Part shown: positions 18,536-30,571 of the stretch, piece after piece
Layout of the letters: the number at the start of each line of letters is the position of its first letter
How positions within the stretch are numbered: position 1 is the first letter of the stretch
From: Dyella psychrodurans
GTDB taxonomy: Bacteria > Pseudomonadota > Gammaproteobacteria > Xanthomonadales > Rhodanobacteraceae
DNA: 64,000 bases
Assembly (NCBI RefSeq): GCF_003363265.1
Contig: NZ_QRBF01000010.1
Coordinates: 1 to 64,000, forward strand
Reading direction: 5' to 3'
Program-made: the position numbers and the translations under genes
Notes under the pieces: generated by a model
Seen by the model: only the letters and a program-made list of their open reading frames with translations
Database searches by the model: none
What the model was told of the DNA's origin: nothing

Positions 18536-19570
18536 TCAGGCCTCTTCCAGCGCTTCTTCGGAAGATGCCGGCGCGCCACCGCCATTCACCAGCAGACGCG
18601 CACGCAGCTCGCGATCGATCTCGTCGGCGATCGCTGCATTGTCCCGGAGGAACTGGCGCACGTTCTCCTTGCCCTGGCCGATGCGCTCACCCTTGTAGCT
18701 GTACCACGCACCGGACTTGTCGATCAGGCTCTGCGCCACGCCAAGCTCGATGATCTCGCCTTCGCGCGAGGTACCCTCGCCGTAGAGGATCTCGAATTCG
18801 GCCTGGCGGAACGGCGGCGCCACCTTGTTCTTGACCACCTTTACGCGCGTCTCGGAACCGATGACTTCCTCGCCTTTCTTCACCGCGCCGATGCGGCGGA
18901 TGTCCAGGCGCACGGAGGCGTAGAACTTCAGCGCGTTGCCGCCGGTGGTGGTTTCGGGGTTGCCGAACATCACGCCGATCTTCATGCGGATCTGGTTGAT
19001 GAAGATCACCAGGCAGTTGGACTTCTTGATGTTCGCGGTGAGCTTGCGCAAGGCCTGGCTCATCAGACGCGCGTGCAGGCCGACGTGGGAGTCGCCCATT
19101 TCGCCTTCGATTTCGGCTTTCGGCGTAAGTGCGGCGACGGAGTCGACCACCACCACGTCCACCGCGCCGGAGCGCACCAGCATGTCCGCGATTTCCAGTG
19201 CCTGTTCGCCGGTATCGGGCTGCGACACGAGCAGGTCGTCCACTTTCACGCCAAGCTTCTGCGCATAGCTCGGATCCAGCGCATGCTCGGCATCGACGAA
19301 CGCCGCCGTGCCACCGTTCTTCTGGCAGTTGGCGATCACCTGCAGGGTCAGCGTGGTCTTGCCCGAGGATTCCGGACCATAGATCTCCACGACACGGCCG
19401 CGCGGCAAGCCACCGACGCCAAGCGCAATGTCCAGGCCCAGCGAGCCGGTGGACACGGTTTCGATGCTCTCGTCGGTGCGGTCGCCCAGACGCATCACGG
19501 CGCCTTTGCCGAATTGCTTCTCGATCTGGCCGAGGGCAGAAGCGAGCGCCTTGCGCTTGTTGTCATCCAT
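18536..19570 (-). CDS. recA: Recombinase RecA
   Basis: RecA forms filaments on single-stranded DNA, drives strand exchange and triggers LexA cleavage. The 344-residue product has Walker A GPESSGKT (65-72), Walker B VVVVDSV and the L2 segment [15 protein letters not shown]. The start [10 protein letters not shown] at 19570 matches the family. The longer in-frame starts upstream would add an unusual extension and are not preferred. A clear SOS box was not seen in the 120 bases upstream. Confidence 0.98.
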   Translation of the reverse strand: MDDNKRKALASALGQIEKQFGKGAVMRLGDRTDESIETVSTGSLGLDIALGVGGLPRGRVVEIYGPESSGKTTLTLQVIANCQKNGGTAAFVDAEHALDPSYAQKLGVKVDDLLVSQPDTGEQALEIADMLVRSGAVDVVVVDSVAALTPKAEIEGEMGDSHVGLHARLMSQALRKLTANIKKSNCLVIFINQIRMKIGVMFGNPETTTGGNALKFYASVRLDIRRIGAVKKGEEVIGSETRVKVVKNKVAPPFRQAEFEILYGEGTSREGEIIELGVAQSLIDKSGAWYSYKGERIGQGKENVRQFLRDNAAIADEIDRELRARLLVNGGGAPASSEEALEEA

Positions 19571-19693
19571 CGTCTTGATTCCGGTCGTGGTGAATATGGC
19601 GTGCATGATGCCCCCTTGCCGTCTCACGGACTGGGATCATGCAGAACCTGAGTATCCCACATCGGTCAAGCCGGTCAGCTGGCTAATTTCTAC

Positions 19694-20203
19694 TCAACCG
19701 GTCAGCGTTTCGCGTATGCCGATGAGCGCCGCCGCCACGGTTTGCCGCCGCACCGCCTCGCGGTCGCCGGCAAATTGGAACAACCTGGCGCGCGCTTCGC
19801 CGCCGCGCTTCTGCCAGCCGATCCACACCGTGCCCACGGGCTTCTCCGGCGTCCCGCCGGTGGGACCGGCGATGCCCGTCACCGCAACCGCCACGCCTGC
19901 GTCGAAGCGCACCAACGCGCCGGACACCATTTCAAGCGCTGTTTCCCTGCTGACCGCGCCGGTGCGTTCCAACGTGCTCCGATTGACGCCCAGCAGGGAT
20001 TCCTTGGCGGCGTAGCTGTACGTAACCACGCCCGCATCGAACCAGGCCGAGCTACCCGGCAGATCAGTCAGCGCCTTGGCAATCCAGCCGCCAGTACAGG
20101 ACTCGGCTGTCACCAGCATCAGCCTGCCCCGCTGCACATCGTCGGCGACTTGGGTTGCCCACGCTGCCAATTCGGCATCAGTAGGAACGGATGACAACTC
20201 CAT
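19694..20203 (-). CDS. pncC: CinA C-terminal domain protein, nicotinamide-nucleotide amidase PncC
   Basis: PncC deamidates nicotinamide mononucleotide to nicotinate mononucleotide in NAD recycling. The 169-residue product contains the family motifs [18 protein letters not shown] near residue 30 and [20 protein letters not shown] near 110. ATG 20203 with GGAG upstream is chosen over longer starts, which would intrude on the mutS promoter region. It is next to recA on the same strand and divergent from mutS, as in many proteobacteria. Confidence 0.92.
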   Translation of the reverse strand: MELSSVPTDAELAAWATQVADDVQRGRLMLVTAESCTGGWIAKALTDLPGSSAWFDAGVVTYSYAAKESLLGVNRSTLERTGAVSRETALEMVSGALVRFDAGVAVAVTGIAGPTGGTPEKPVGTVWIGWQKRGGEARARLFQFAGDREAVRRQTVAAALIGIRETLTG

Positions 20204-20294
20204 GCGAGACTCCACAATTCTCTCGACGCCCCATTTTTCCGGCGCGAAGCTTTTCTTGTACCCCTTCCGCGCCACGACGCCAAGACTTGACCGA

Positions 20295-22868
20295 ATGAAT
20301 CAGGACGAACTTTCCCTGCACACCCCTCTGATGCGTCAGTACCTTGCGGCCAAGGCCGCGCATCCGGACGTGCTGCTGTTCTTCCGCATGGGCGATTTCT
20401 ACGAGCTGTTCTACGACGACGCACGCAAGGCGGCGCGGTTGCTCGATATCACGTTGACGCAACGTGGCCAGTCGGCGGGCCAGCCGATTCCGATGGCCGG
20501 CGTGCCGTATCACGCCGTCGAGAATTATCTGGCCAAGCTGGTGCGACTGGGCGAGTCGGTGGCGATCTGCGAGCAGATCGGCGATCCCGCGCTCGCCAAG
20601 GGCCCGGTGGAACGCAAAGTGGTGCGCATCGTGACACCTGGCACGGTGACCGATGCAGCGCTGCTGGAGGAACGTCGCGACAATCTCCTGCTGTCGATCG
20701 CAGCCGGCGCGCACGGCAGCTACGGCCTGGCGTGGGTCGATCTTTCCAGCGGACGATTCCTGCTGAGCGAAGTGTCGAATGCCGAAGCGCTCGCCGCCGA
20801 GCTGGCGAGGTTGCAGCCCGCGGAAACGCTGGTCGGTGAAGATGTCGCGTGGCCGAAACTGGTCAGCACCCTGCCCGGCCTGCGCAAGCGGCCGCCGTGG
20901 CATTTCGACAGCGATGCCGCACGACGCGAACTCAATCGTTTCTTCGGCACGCGCGATCTCGGCGGCTTTGGCGTCGACAACATGCCGCTCGCCATCGCCG
21001 CCGCGGGCTGCCTGCTCGGCTATGTGGAAGAAACCCAGAAAAGTGCGCTGCCGCACCTGTCGGGCATGGCGGTGGAAAGCGCCAGCGAAACGATCGCGCT
21101 GGATGCTGCCACGCGTCGCAATCTGGAATTGGACACACACCCAAGCGGGCGCACCGAGCACACATTGCTGGGTGTACTGGATGAAACCGTGACGCCGATG
21201 GGCGCGCGTCTGATGCGGCGTTGGCTGAATCGTCCGCTGCGTTCGCGCGAAACGCTGCGTCGCCGCCATCAGGCTGTCGGCGCGCTGATCGAAACGCGCT
21301 GTTACGAAGCCTTGCGCGATCAGCTGCGCGGCATCGGCGATCTGGAGCGCATCCTCGCACGCGTCGCGTTGCGCTCGGCCCGGCCGCGCGATCTCTCCAC
21401 GCTGCGCGATGGATTGGCCGCAGCGCCGGCCTTGCGCGCATCGATAAGCTCCGTCGACAGCCCGCTGTTGCACGATCTCGTCGATGGCATCGGCGATCAC
21501 GCGGCGAGCGCGGAGTTGTTGAAGCATGCCATTGCCGAGCAGCCACCTGTACTGCTTCGTGACGGCGGCATCATCGCCGACGGCTACGACGCCGAACTGG
21601 ACGAGTTGCGCCGCCTCGCCACGCATGCCGACCAATATCTGGTCGAGCTGGAAGAGCGCGAGAAAGCCGCCAGCGGCATTCCCACGCTGAAGGTGGGCTA
21701 CAACCGCGTGCACGGTTACTACATCGAGATCACCAAGGCACAGTCCGACAAAGCTCCCACGCACTACACGCGCCGCCAGACCACCAAGAACGCCGAGCGC
21801 TACATCACCGAAGAACTGAAAACCTTCGAAGACAAGGTGCTCTCCGCCAAGGAGCGTTCGCTGATGCGCGAGCGCGCCTTGTACGAAGCCTTGCTGGATA
21901 CGCTTACCGAACGGCTGGAGCCGCTCAAGCACGCTGCCGCCGCGATGGCCGAGCTCGATGTGCTCTGCACGCTGGCCGAACGTGCCGAAGCACTCGACTG
22001 GAGTGCTCCCGAACTCACCGATGTCGCCGGCATCGCGATCGAACGCGGCCGTCATCCGGTGGTGGAGAAAGTTCGCGAGGAACCGTTCGAACCGAACGAC
22101 CTCGCGCTGGACGACGACCGCCGAATGCTGGTGATCACCGGCCCGAACATGGGCGGTAAATCCACCTACATGCGACAGAATGCGTTGATCGTGCTGCTGG
22201 CGCACATTGGCAGCTACGTGCCGGCGGCGCGGGCCGCCATCGGTCCGGTCGACCGCATCTTCACGCGCATCGGCGCGGGCGACGATCTGTCGCGCGGCCA
22301 ATCCACCTTCATGGTGGAAATGAGCGAAACGGCGAATATCCTGCACAACGCCACGCCACAAAGCCTCGTTCTGATGGACGAAGTCGGCCGCGGCACCAGC
22401 ACGTACGACGGCCTTGCGCTCGCACGCGCGGCCGCTGTGCATCTGGCGGCCACCAGTCACGCGTACACCTTGTTCGCCACGCATTATTTCGAACTGACCG
22501 AACTTGCATCGGAGTATTCCACGATTGCAAACGTGCATCTGGACGCCGTCGAATACGGCGACCAACTGGTCTTCATGCATGCCGTAAAGGAAGGCCCCGC
22601 CAATCGCAGCTTCGGATTGCAAGTGGCCGCGCTGGCCGGCCTGCCCAAATCGGTGATTGCCGATGCGCGACGTACGCTAGCCGAGTTGGAGCGCGGCATG
22701 CACGCGCATGTTGCATCACCTGCCAGGGAAGAACCCGCATCTCCGCAACTGGGCTTGTTCGCAGCCGCGCCCTCCATCGTGGAACGCGAGCTGAAAACCA
22801 TGGACCTGGATGCCATGACACCTCGCGAGGCGCTCGAAGCACTTTATCGGCTGAAGTCGCTCTCTTGA
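20295..22868 (+). CDS. mutS: DNA mismatch repair protein MutS
   Basis: MutS recognises mismatches and recruits MutL. The 857-residue protein starts [20 protein letters not shown]. The mismatch-binding [10 protein letters not shown] motif is at about residues 30-39, and the C-terminal ATPase has Walker [10 protein letters not shown] near residue 616 and [12 protein letters not shown] near 695. The upstream in-frame extension is rejected because the family begins at this methionine and because it would overlap pncC. No terminator is obvious downstream. Confidence 0.98.
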   Translation: MNQDELSLHTPLMRQYLAAKAAHPDVLLFFRMGDFYELFYDDARKAARLLDITLTQRGQSAGQPIPMAGVPYHAVENYLAKLVRLGESVAICEQIGDPALAKGPVERKVVRIVTPGTVTDAALLEERRDNLLLSIAAGAHGSYGLAWVDLSSGRFLLSEVSNAEALAAELARLQPAETLVGEDVAWPKLVSTLPGLRKRPPWHFDSDAARRELNRFFGTRDLGGFGVDNMPLAIAAAGCLLGYVEETQKSALPHLSGMAVESASETIALDAATRRNLELDTHPSGRTEHTLLGVLDETVTPMGARLMRRWLNRPLRSRETLRRRHQAVGALIETRCYEALRDQLRGIGDLERILARVALRSARPRDLSTLRDGLAAAPALRASISSVDSPLLHDLVDGIGDHAASAELLKHAIAEQPPVLLRDGGIIADGYDAELDELRRLATHADQYLVELEEREKAASGIPTLKVGYNRVHGYYIEITKAQSDKAPTHYTRRQTTKNAERYITEELKTFEDKVLSAKERSLMRERALYEALLDTLTERLEPLKHAAAAMAELDVLCTLAERAEALDWSAPELTDVAGIAIERGRHPVVEKVREEPFEPNDLALDDDRRMLVITGPNMGGKSTYMRQNALIVLLAHIGSYVPAARAAIGPVDRIFTRIGAGDDLSRGQSTFMVEMSETANILHNATPQSLVLMDEVGRGTSTYDGLALARAAAVHLAATSHAYTLFATHYFELTELASEYSTIANVHLDAVEYGDQLVFMHAVKEGPANRSFGLQVAALAGLPKSVIADARRTLAELERGMHAHVASPAREEPASPQLGLFAAAPSIVERELKTMDLDAMTPREALEALYRLKSLS

Positions 22869-23312
22869 AAACCCGCATGCGCCAGCGGCTTGCGCAATAG
22901 ACAAGCTCGACGCAAACGGCATCGCATCCCTCGCTCCCGCACTATTCGCCATGGAGGGCGTTGTTTTGTCATGCCCTGGCCGCTGAGCGTCGCCCATTCG
23001 CTATTTGTAAAGCCGCTTTTCACTGAAGGTTTACAAGACGCGCACAACACTCAGAAGTCGGCGTCTGCCCCCCCCAAAAAGAGTGACGCCAACAAGGCCC
23101 GCTTGTCGGCCATGTTCGCCGGCGATGCGGCTTTTGACATGAAACCGCGATATCACTGCATTTCTTCATGCTTGTAATCACCTGTTCTGGTGATAGCCCG
23201 CTCCTATGGAATGCATTAGAAATATCAAATTCCGGTGGCTGAGCAGAATGCGTAGATTCGCTCCTAGCCAGCCGACGCCAGCCACAAACTCCGCCGCGCA
23301 AAGGGAACCGCC
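22869..23312. other. Intergenic region between mutS and the katG leader
   Basis: This 440-base stretch holds no convincing gene. Possible reading frames have poor codon use and no ribosome site. The only signal I can support is the OxyR-like dyad at 23193-23207. A short C-tract followed by A (around 23070) is not part of a hairpin. Confidence 0.4.
23193..23207 (+). promoter_or_regulatory. OxyR-like half site upstream of katG
   Basis: ATAG-N7-CTAT at 23193-23207 matches one half of the OxyR consensus exactly. Seven bases later the second half is only partly kept (ATTA-N7-CAAA). katG is a classical OxyR target, so the site fits, although it lies about 320 bases from the katG start. Confidence 0.45.
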
Positions 23313-23453
23313 ATGAGCAGCGAACGGTATACGCCCATCACCTATGACGCGCAGGCTTCCGATAGCCGCAACCGTTTTACCTCGCTGGCCCGCCGCCGAT
23401 GCAGGGCCGCCCCTCATCGAAACGCGCGTGCGGCACTGGAGGCGATGAGTTAA
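23313..23453 (+). CDS. Possible small protein upstream of katG
   Basis: A 46-codon frame starts MSSERYTPITYDAQASDSRN behind an AAAGGGAACC ribosome site and ends 76 bases before katG. The C-terminal half is Arg- and Ala-rich. It could be a short leader gene co-transcribed with katG or a chance frame. There is no recognisable domain. Confidence 0.3.
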   Translation: MSSERYTPITYDAQASDSRNRFTSLARRRCRAAPHRNARAALEAMS

Positions 23454-23526
23454 GAGCCCGTCACTTTTCGATTTCCGTATGCAACACGCATAGATCAGCA
23501 GGACGCCAACGACCAAAGGTGGATAA

Positions 23527-25719
<2,193 letters not shown>

Positions 25720-25754
25720 GTGCGTGCCAGGCGCGAGCCAGGGAACACGGAATG

Positions 25755-25786
25755 AAAAAAAAGCCGCAGCGTCCCCACGTTGCGGC
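25755..25786 (-). terminator. Terminator of the response regulator gene
   Basis: GCCGCAGCG-TCCCCA-CGTTGCGGC forms a 9-bp stem with one G-U type mismatch. On the minus strand it is followed by eight U residues, about 40 bases after the stop of the response regulator gene. It may also weakly stop katG transcripts from the other side. Confidence 0.8.
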
Positions 25787-25825
25787 GTTTCCGTCTGAAG
25801 TCAGGCGGCTTGCTGCGGGAGTGAA

Positions 25826-26389
25826 TCAGGCGGCCATGCCCGAGACCGTGCTGCGGATCTCCTGGTATGGCGTGACGGTTTCGGAAGGCACGGCCGTCAC
25901 TGGTGTTACAGGTGCTGCTGCGCGAGCGGAGAGGCGGCCCGCGCAAACCAATTGATGAATGCTTTGCTGCACTTCGCGCTGACCGAACGGCTTCTTGATG
26001 AAGTCGTCGGCACCGAAGCGCTGCACGTAGAACTGCTCGGTGGCCTGCTGGTTGCCGCTGATCATCACGATCGGGATGTGTTGCGTAAGCGGATCGTGGC
26101 GCAAGGCGCGAAGCACGGCGAAACCATTGAGCCCCGGCAAGACGATGTCGAGGAAGATCAGATCGGGTTGCTCGGCCTTGGCCAATTCGATCGCGCTTTC
26201 GCCATCGACCGCCTTCTGCACGGCATAACCTTCCTGTCCGAGCAGCTTGCCGAGCACGGCGCGAATCGTGGGCGAGTCGTCCACCACAAACATCCGAGTG
26301 CCCAGAGTGGCCTGCAGCGTCCGTCCCTGCTGGACGGCCTGCGGCGCATGATTGCCGAGCAAACGCTTGAAGAATTCGATCCCGTTCAT
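25826..26389 (-). CDS. Single-domain response regulator (CheY/PilH-like) with tail
   Basis: The 187-residue protein has one receiver domain. The acidic pocket is DDSPTIR (Asp37, Asp38), the phospho-acceptor is Asp81 in LIFLDIVLPG, and the conserved Lys is in FIKKPF (Lys133). An N-terminal 30-residue extension and an Ala/Pro/Val/Thr-rich tail of about 40 residues flank it. There is no output domain, and no kinase gene is adjacent. It may act in a chemotaxis-like or type IV pilus (PilG/PilH) pathway encoded elsewhere, which is inference. Confidence 0.85.
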   Translation of the reverse strand: MNGIEFFKRLLGNHAPQAVQQGRTLQATLGTRMFVVDDSPTIRAVLGKLLGQEGYAVQKAVDGESAIELAKAEQPDLIFLDIVLPGLNGFAVLRALRHDPLTQHIPIVMISGNQQATEQFYVQRFGADDFIKKPFGQREVQQSIHQLVCAGRLSARAAAPVTPVTAVPSETVTPYQEIRSTVSGMAA

Positions 26390-26506
26390 GGCTTCCCCTT
26401 AACCCTGCAACTTCCAAATGCGTTATTTCAGCGGCCCATCGCGCCATACCGCCTGTGTTTGGAAGGATATTCCCGCAGATTCAAAGGGATTTCTGAGATG
26501 TGCTGC

Positions 26507-26920
26507 TCATGAGGAGTCCTTAAGCCGTCGCAGTTCTCGACGTTCCTGCTTGTTTGGACGCGTCGGAGGGCGATTCAGTCCGGATCCGGATAGGCGACGC
26601 TGCTCGCGCGCCTGTTCCCTCGTCGTGCGGCTCGCTTCGGTTTCGCGATAAAGCGACTCGGCCACGCTAGCCGGTCCGCGTTGCAAGGAAAGCGCCTGGA
26701 TTTCCAGCTCCAGCCGCTCTTCGCCGCGAGTCAAACGAACCCTGTCCCCCACGTGCAAGACCTTGGCGGGCTTGCAGCCGGCGCCATTGACGTCGACCTT
26801 GCCCCCGTCGATCGCCTGTTTGGCCAGGCTGCGCGTCTTGTACATGCGGGCCGCCCAAAGCCAAACATCGGCCCTTACTTCGGTGAGTTCTTCAGTCGTT
26901 GCGTGTTTCATCGGTGGCAT
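26507..26920 (-). CDS. hslR: S4-domain RNA-binding protein, Hsp15-like
   Basis: The 137-residue protein carries an N-terminal S4 fold (VRADVWLWAARMYKTRSLAK, then IDGGKVDVNGAGCKPAKVL) and a basic C-terminal tail (RPNKQERRELRRLKDSS), as in HslR. E. coli Hsp15 binds 50S subunits carrying stalled nascent chains and helps recycle them after heat shock. The start could be either of two nearby ATG codons (26920 or 26911). It is divergent from the TRIC-type channel gene. Confidence 0.88.
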   Translation of the reverse strand: MPPMKHATTEELTEVRADVWLWAARMYKTRSLAKQAIDGGKVDVNGAGCKPAKVLHVGDRVRLTRGEERLELEIQALSLQRGPASVAESLYRETEASRTTREQAREQRRLSGSGLNRPPTRPNKQERRELRRLKDSS

Positions 26921-27004
26921 TATCGATTCATTGCCGGCTCCACGCGATGGAGTCGCTCACTAAACTTGCACCAGGCTGACAATATTCGCGCACAAGGGGC
27001 CGGA

Positions 27005-27613
27005 ATGCTCTTCTATTTGCTCGACCTGATCGGTGTTGCGGTCTTCGCGGTCAGCGGCGTGCTCGCCGCCTCGCGGTCGGGGCTCGATCTGCTGGGAGGT
27101 TTCGCGCTGGCCGCCCTCACCGCGATCGGCGGCGGCACCCTGCGCGACGTGCTGCTCAATCGCCACCCGATCTTCTGGATACGCGATGCGCGTTATCTGC
27201 TGGTCATTCTCATCGCCGCGGCGCTGACCATGATCTACATCGTGTTCCTTCCGCCGCCGGGAAACAGCCTGCTGATGGCCGATGCGCTGGGCCTTGCGCT
27301 ATTCGCCATCAGCGGCGCCCAGATTGCGGAAAGCGCGGGCCTGTCGCCCTTGATCGTGGTGCTGATGGGCGCGATGACCGGTACGGCAGGCGGCATGCTG
27401 CGCGATGTGATGAGCGCGCGTGTTCCATTGATCTTCACGCAGGATCTCTACGCGACCGCGGCGATCGCGGGCATCGTCGTGTATCTGTTGTTGCAGAAGT
27501 TGAGCACGCCACGAAGCCTGGCCGTCGGCGTGGGAGTGGTGGTGATCCTTGGCGTGCGTGTCATGGCCGTGGTCTTCGGCATGCATCTGCCTCGACTTCA
27601 CGCGTTGCATTAA
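27005..27613 (+). CDS. TRIC-type (UPF0126/YicG-like) membrane protein
   Basis: The 202-residue protein has seven predicted membrane segments in two repeated halves. Each half carries a glycine-rich motif, ALTAIGGGTLRDVLL (near 38) and GAMTGTAGGMLRDVM (near 122). This is the signature of prokaryotic TRIC trimeric cation channels. ATG 27005 gives the family start MLFYLLDLIGV with AAGGGG in front. The stop overlaps the stop of the convergent AEC gene by four bases. The ion it carries is not known. Confidence 0.85.
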   Translation: MLFYLLDLIGVAVFAVSGVLAASRSGLDLLGGFALAALTAIGGGTLRDVLLNRHPIFWIRDARYLLVILIAAALTMIYIVFLPPPGNSLLMADALGLALFAISGAQIAESAGLSPLIVVLMGAMTGTAGGMLRDVMSARVPLIFTQDLYATAAIAGIVVYLLLQKLSTPRSLAVGVGVVVILGVRVMAVVFGMHLPRLHALH

Positions 27614-28515
27614 TTCGCGGGTAAAAGTGCGTTTCCAAGCGGTATCGTCAGCAAGGACAGCACGATGCCCGCACCCAGCACGGCATTGGCGATTTGCGGA
27701 TCGAGTTCGTATTCGTCGGCAAGTATCGCTGCCGAAATCATCGGCGCCATCGCTGCCTGAAGCACGCTGACGGTCATCACCAATCCGCCAACGCCGGATG
27801 CGCGCGCCAGCAACCAGCACAGCAGCGGCGCCAGCAGCAGTTTCCATCCAAGGCCCAGCGCAAGCGCGTCGGCTTGTCCCCTGCCCAGCTGAAAGCGGAA
27901 CTGCATGCCGACAGAGAACAACGCCAGCGGCGTGAGTGTTGCGCCCAGCGGTGCAAACACATCATGCAACGCGGTGGGCCAGCCGCCGAGGACACCGGCG
28001 ACAATGCCCGCGATCAGCGCCACGAACGCGGGAAACGTCAGTATGCGGCGCACAATGACGCCTGCACTCGCGCTACGCCCTGCATAGATGGAAGCCACCA
28101 TCACGCCACCCGATGCAAGCAGCGGAAAGGTGCCGAGCTGATCCGCCACCACCGCCAGCGACAGCCCTGCCTGACCGTGCAAGGCCTGGATCATCGGATA
28201 ACCCATGAACGAGGTGTTGCCCAGTCCGCATACCAGCGTCAGCGCGCCAATACGTCCGCGCGACCAGCCCAGGCGCGGACCAAGCAAACCGAACAACAAC
28301 CATGCACCACCAAACACGATGAACATCGCTGCTACGGGCAGCCATAGCTGGGCATCGAATTTCACGCGCGGGATGAGATCAAGCACCAGTGCGGGCAATG
28401 CGACGTTGATGACCCACCAGTTGATGCCCGGCACCGCGCCCGCGGGCGGCTTCGCCCAGCGCGCGACGACCATGCCGAGCACGAGGCAGGCAAACAACAA
28501 AAGCAGTGCGCTCAT
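27610..28515 (-). CDS. AEC family transporter
   Basis: The 301-residue protein has ten hydrophobic segments and the conserved mid-membrane GLGNTSFMGYPMIQAL motif of the auxin efflux carrier family. Bacterial members move organic acids or amino acids such as malate. The substrate cannot be told here. It is separated from htpG by a terminator and so has its own promoter. It overlaps the TRIC gene tail to tail. Confidence 0.85.
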   Translation of the reverse strand: MSALLLLFACLVLGMVVARWAKPPAGAVPGINWWVINVALPALVLDLIPRVKFDAQLWLPVAAMFIVFGGAWLLFGLLGPRLGWSRGRIGALTLVCGLGNTSFMGYPMIQALHGQAGLSLAVVADQLGTFPLLASGGVMVASIYAGRSASAGVIVRRILTFPAFVALIAGIVAGVLGGWPTALHDVFAPLGATLTPLALFSVGMQFRFQLGRGQADALALGLGWKLLLAPLLCWLLARASGVGGLVMTVSVLQAAMAPMISAAILADEYELDPQIANAVLGAGIVLSLLTIPLGNALLPAN

Positions 28516-28530
28516 CGGTTTCCTGAAACG

Positions 28531-28559
28531 AAAAAGGCGGCCTCAGTATAGAGGCCGCC
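28531..28559 (-). terminator. Intrinsic terminator of htpG
   Basis: GGCGGCCTC (28536-28544) pairs with GAGGCCGCC (28551-28559). On the minus strand the hairpin is followed by U5, about 43 bases after the htpG stop. Confidence 0.9.
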
Positions 28560-28601
28560 CTGCTTTCCTACGCTTGCAATAACGATGAGTCTGGACTGCC
28601 C

Positions 28602-30467
28602 TCAACCCAGCAATACGCGGTTCATACGCTGCACGAAAGCGGCGGGATCGGGCAGTTGCGCACCGGCTGCGATCTCGGCCTGTTCGAGCAGGAGATTGGC
28701 GAGATCCCCTGCCTTGCCCTCATCACTTTCTGCTTCCACTCGCTTGAGCAACGCATGCTGCGGGTTGATCTCCAGCGTCGGCTTGTTTGCCGGCATGTCG
28801 TGGCCTGCCTCGCGCAGCAGGCGCGCCAGATGCGGTGCCATCTCGTAATCGGAAAGCGCCAGGCAGGACGGTGAATCGGTCAAGCGTGCGGAAACCTTCA
28901 CATCCGCCACGCGATCGCCCAGCAGATCCTTGAGCTTCTTCAACAGCGGCTCGGCCAACTTGCTGGCTTCTTCCTGCTGCTTCTTGCCCTCTTCGTCCAG
29001 CGGCAGATCGCCCTTGGCCACATTGCGGAGCTTCTTGCCCGCGTATTCGTTGAGGCTGCCGAGCATCCATTCGTCGATGCGATCGGACATCAGCAGCACC
29101 TCGATACCTTTGGCCTTGAATGCCTCGAGCTGCGGGCTACCCACCGCTGCAGCGTGACTGTCGGCCGTGATGTACCAAATAGTGTCTTGCCCGACCTGCA
29201 TGCGGCCGATGTAATCGTCCAACGACACGTTCTGCACATTTCCCTCGCCCTTGGTCGAGGCAAAACGAAGCAGCTTGGCGATGCGCTCGCGGTTGGCATG
29301 ATCCTCGACGATGCCTTCCTTGAGCGTGTTGCCGAAAGCCTTGTAGAAGGTTTCGAACTTCGCGGGCTCGTCCTTGGCGAGTTTCTCGATCAGATCCAGC
29401 ACGCGCTTCACGCAAGCGGACTTGATGCGCTCGAGCTGGCGATTCTGCTGCAGAATCTCGCGGCTCACGTTCAACGGCAGATCGTCGGCATCGACCACCC
29501 CGCGCACGAAGCGCAGATAGTTCGGCAACAGTTCTTCCGCCGCGTCCATGATGAAAACGCGCTTGATGTAGAGCTTCAGACCCTTGCGTTCGTCGCGTCC
29601 ACCCATCATCAGCTCGAACGGCGGCTGCGAAGGGATATAGAGCAGCGTGGTGAAGCTCTGGTTGCCTTCGACGCGGTTGTGCGTCCACGCCAGCGCGTCG
29701 TTGAAATCGTGGCCGAGCGACTTGTAAAAGCTCTGGTAATCCTCGTCGCTGATCTCGCTCTTGGGCTTGGTCCACAACGCCGATGCCGCGTTCACCGTTT
29801 CCCATTCGTCGCTGGGCTTGTCGTCTTTTTCGACCGGCATGCGAATGGGGAAAGCGACATGGTCGGAGTAACGAGTGATGAGCGAACGCAATTCCCAGCG
29901 CTTGAGGAATTCGTCTTCGTCGGCCTTCAGATGCAGTACGACCGCCGTACCTCGCTCGGGCAGCTCGATCTGCTCCAGCGAATATTCGCCCTTGCCGTCG
30001 CTTTCCCATTTCACGCCGTCGCTGGCAGGCGAGCCCGCGCGACGACTCAGCACCGTCACCCTGTCCGCCACCACGAACGCGGAATAGAAACCTACGCCGA
30101 ACTGGCCGATAAGGCGCGCATCGCTTTTCTGTTCGGTGCTCATCGCCTCCAGGAAACGACGCGTGCCGGAGCTGGCGATCGTGCCGATGTTCGCGACGAT
30201 CTCATCGCGGCTCATGCCGACGCCGTTGTCGCGCACGGTAATGGTGCGGGCTTCGGGGTCCCAGCTCACGTCGATGTGCAGCTCGGCATCGCCGGCGAGC
30301 AATACAGGTTTGGCGATGGATTCGAAGCGCAGCTTGTCGCAAGCGTCGGATGCGTTGGAAATCAGTTCGCGCAGGAAGATTTCCTTGTGCGAATAGAGCG
30401 AGTGGGTGACCAGGTGCAGTACCTGGGCGACTTCGGCTTCGAATTTGCGGGTTTCTGTGGCGGTCAT
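28602..30467 (-). CDS. htpG: Molecular chaperone HtpG (Hsp90)
   Basis: HtpG is the bacterial Hsp90, a cytoplasmic ATP-dependent dimeric chaperone. The 621-residue product shows the GHKL ATPase motifs: ELISNASDACDKLRFE near residue 34, DNGVGMSRDE near 80 and IGQFGVGFYSAF near 120. The middle segment DDLPLNVSREILQQNRQL lies near 340. The length is typical. It lies downstream of htpX on the same strand but is separated by about 100 bases and a hairpin. Confidence 0.98.
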   Translation of the reverse strand: MTATETRKFEAEVAQVLHLVTHSLYSHKEIFLRELISNASDACDKLRFESIAKPVLLAGDAELHIDVSWDPEARTITVRDNGVGMSRDEIVANIGTIASSGTRRFLEAMSTEQKSDARLIGQFGVGFYSAFVVADRVTVLSRRAGSPASDGVKWESDGKGEYSLEQIELPERGTAVVLHLKADEDEFLKRWELRSLITRYSDHVAFPIRMPVEKDDKPSDEWETVNAASALWTKPKSEISDEDYQSFYKSLGHDFNDALAWTHNRVEGNQSFTTLLYIPSQPPFELMMGGRDERKGLKLYIKRVFIMDAAEELLPNYLRFVRGVVDADDLPLNVSREILQQNRQLERIKSACVKRVLDLIEKLAKDEPAKFETFYKAFGNTLKEGIVEDHANRERIAKLLRFASTKGEGNVQNVSLDDYIGRMQVGQDTIWYITADSHAAAVGSPQLEAFKAKGIEVLLMSDRIDEWMLGSLNEYAGKKLRNVAKGDLPLDEEGKKQQEEASKLAEPLLKKLKDLLGDRVADVKVSARLTDSPSCLALSDYEMAPHLARLLREAGHDMPANKPTLEINPQHALLKRVEAESDEGKAGDLANLLLEQAEIAAGAQLPDPAAFVQRMNRVLLG

Positions 30468-30513
30468 ACGAATGCTTCCAAGCTTGTTTATGTCGAATAA
30501 GTGTTACGCACTA

Positions 30514-30546
30514 ACGCTTCGGCGCCCGTGAAAGTCGCCGAAGCGT
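30514..30546 (-). terminator. Hairpin between htpX and htpG
   Basis: ACGCTTCGGCG and CGCCGAAGCGT form a perfect 11-bp stem with an 11-base loop 26 bases after the htpX stop and 47 bases before htpG. There is no U-tract, so it may end or stabilise htpX transcripts. Confidence 0.5.
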
Positions 30547-30571
30547 GGCGATGAGCTGCCTGCTGATTGGT

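Noticed and set aside
19571..19690. Possible LexA box upstream of recA
   Set aside because: Neither a CTGT-N8-ACAG nor a TTAGTA/TACTAA dyad was convincing. The closest AT-rich piece near 19680 lacks symmetry.
20178..22622. 814-codon minus-strand frame opposite mutS
   Set aside because: MutS motifs are complete on the plus strand. The antisense product has shadow-like composition and would overlap pncC.
22890..23177. Possible 95-residue protein after mutS
   Set aside because: It is rich in Arg and Ser, has no ribosome site or domain, and its composition suggests a chance frame.
29154..30500. 448-codon plus-strand frame opposite htpG
   Set aside because: HtpG is certain on the minus strand. 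The other frame shows only GC-skewed shadow composition.
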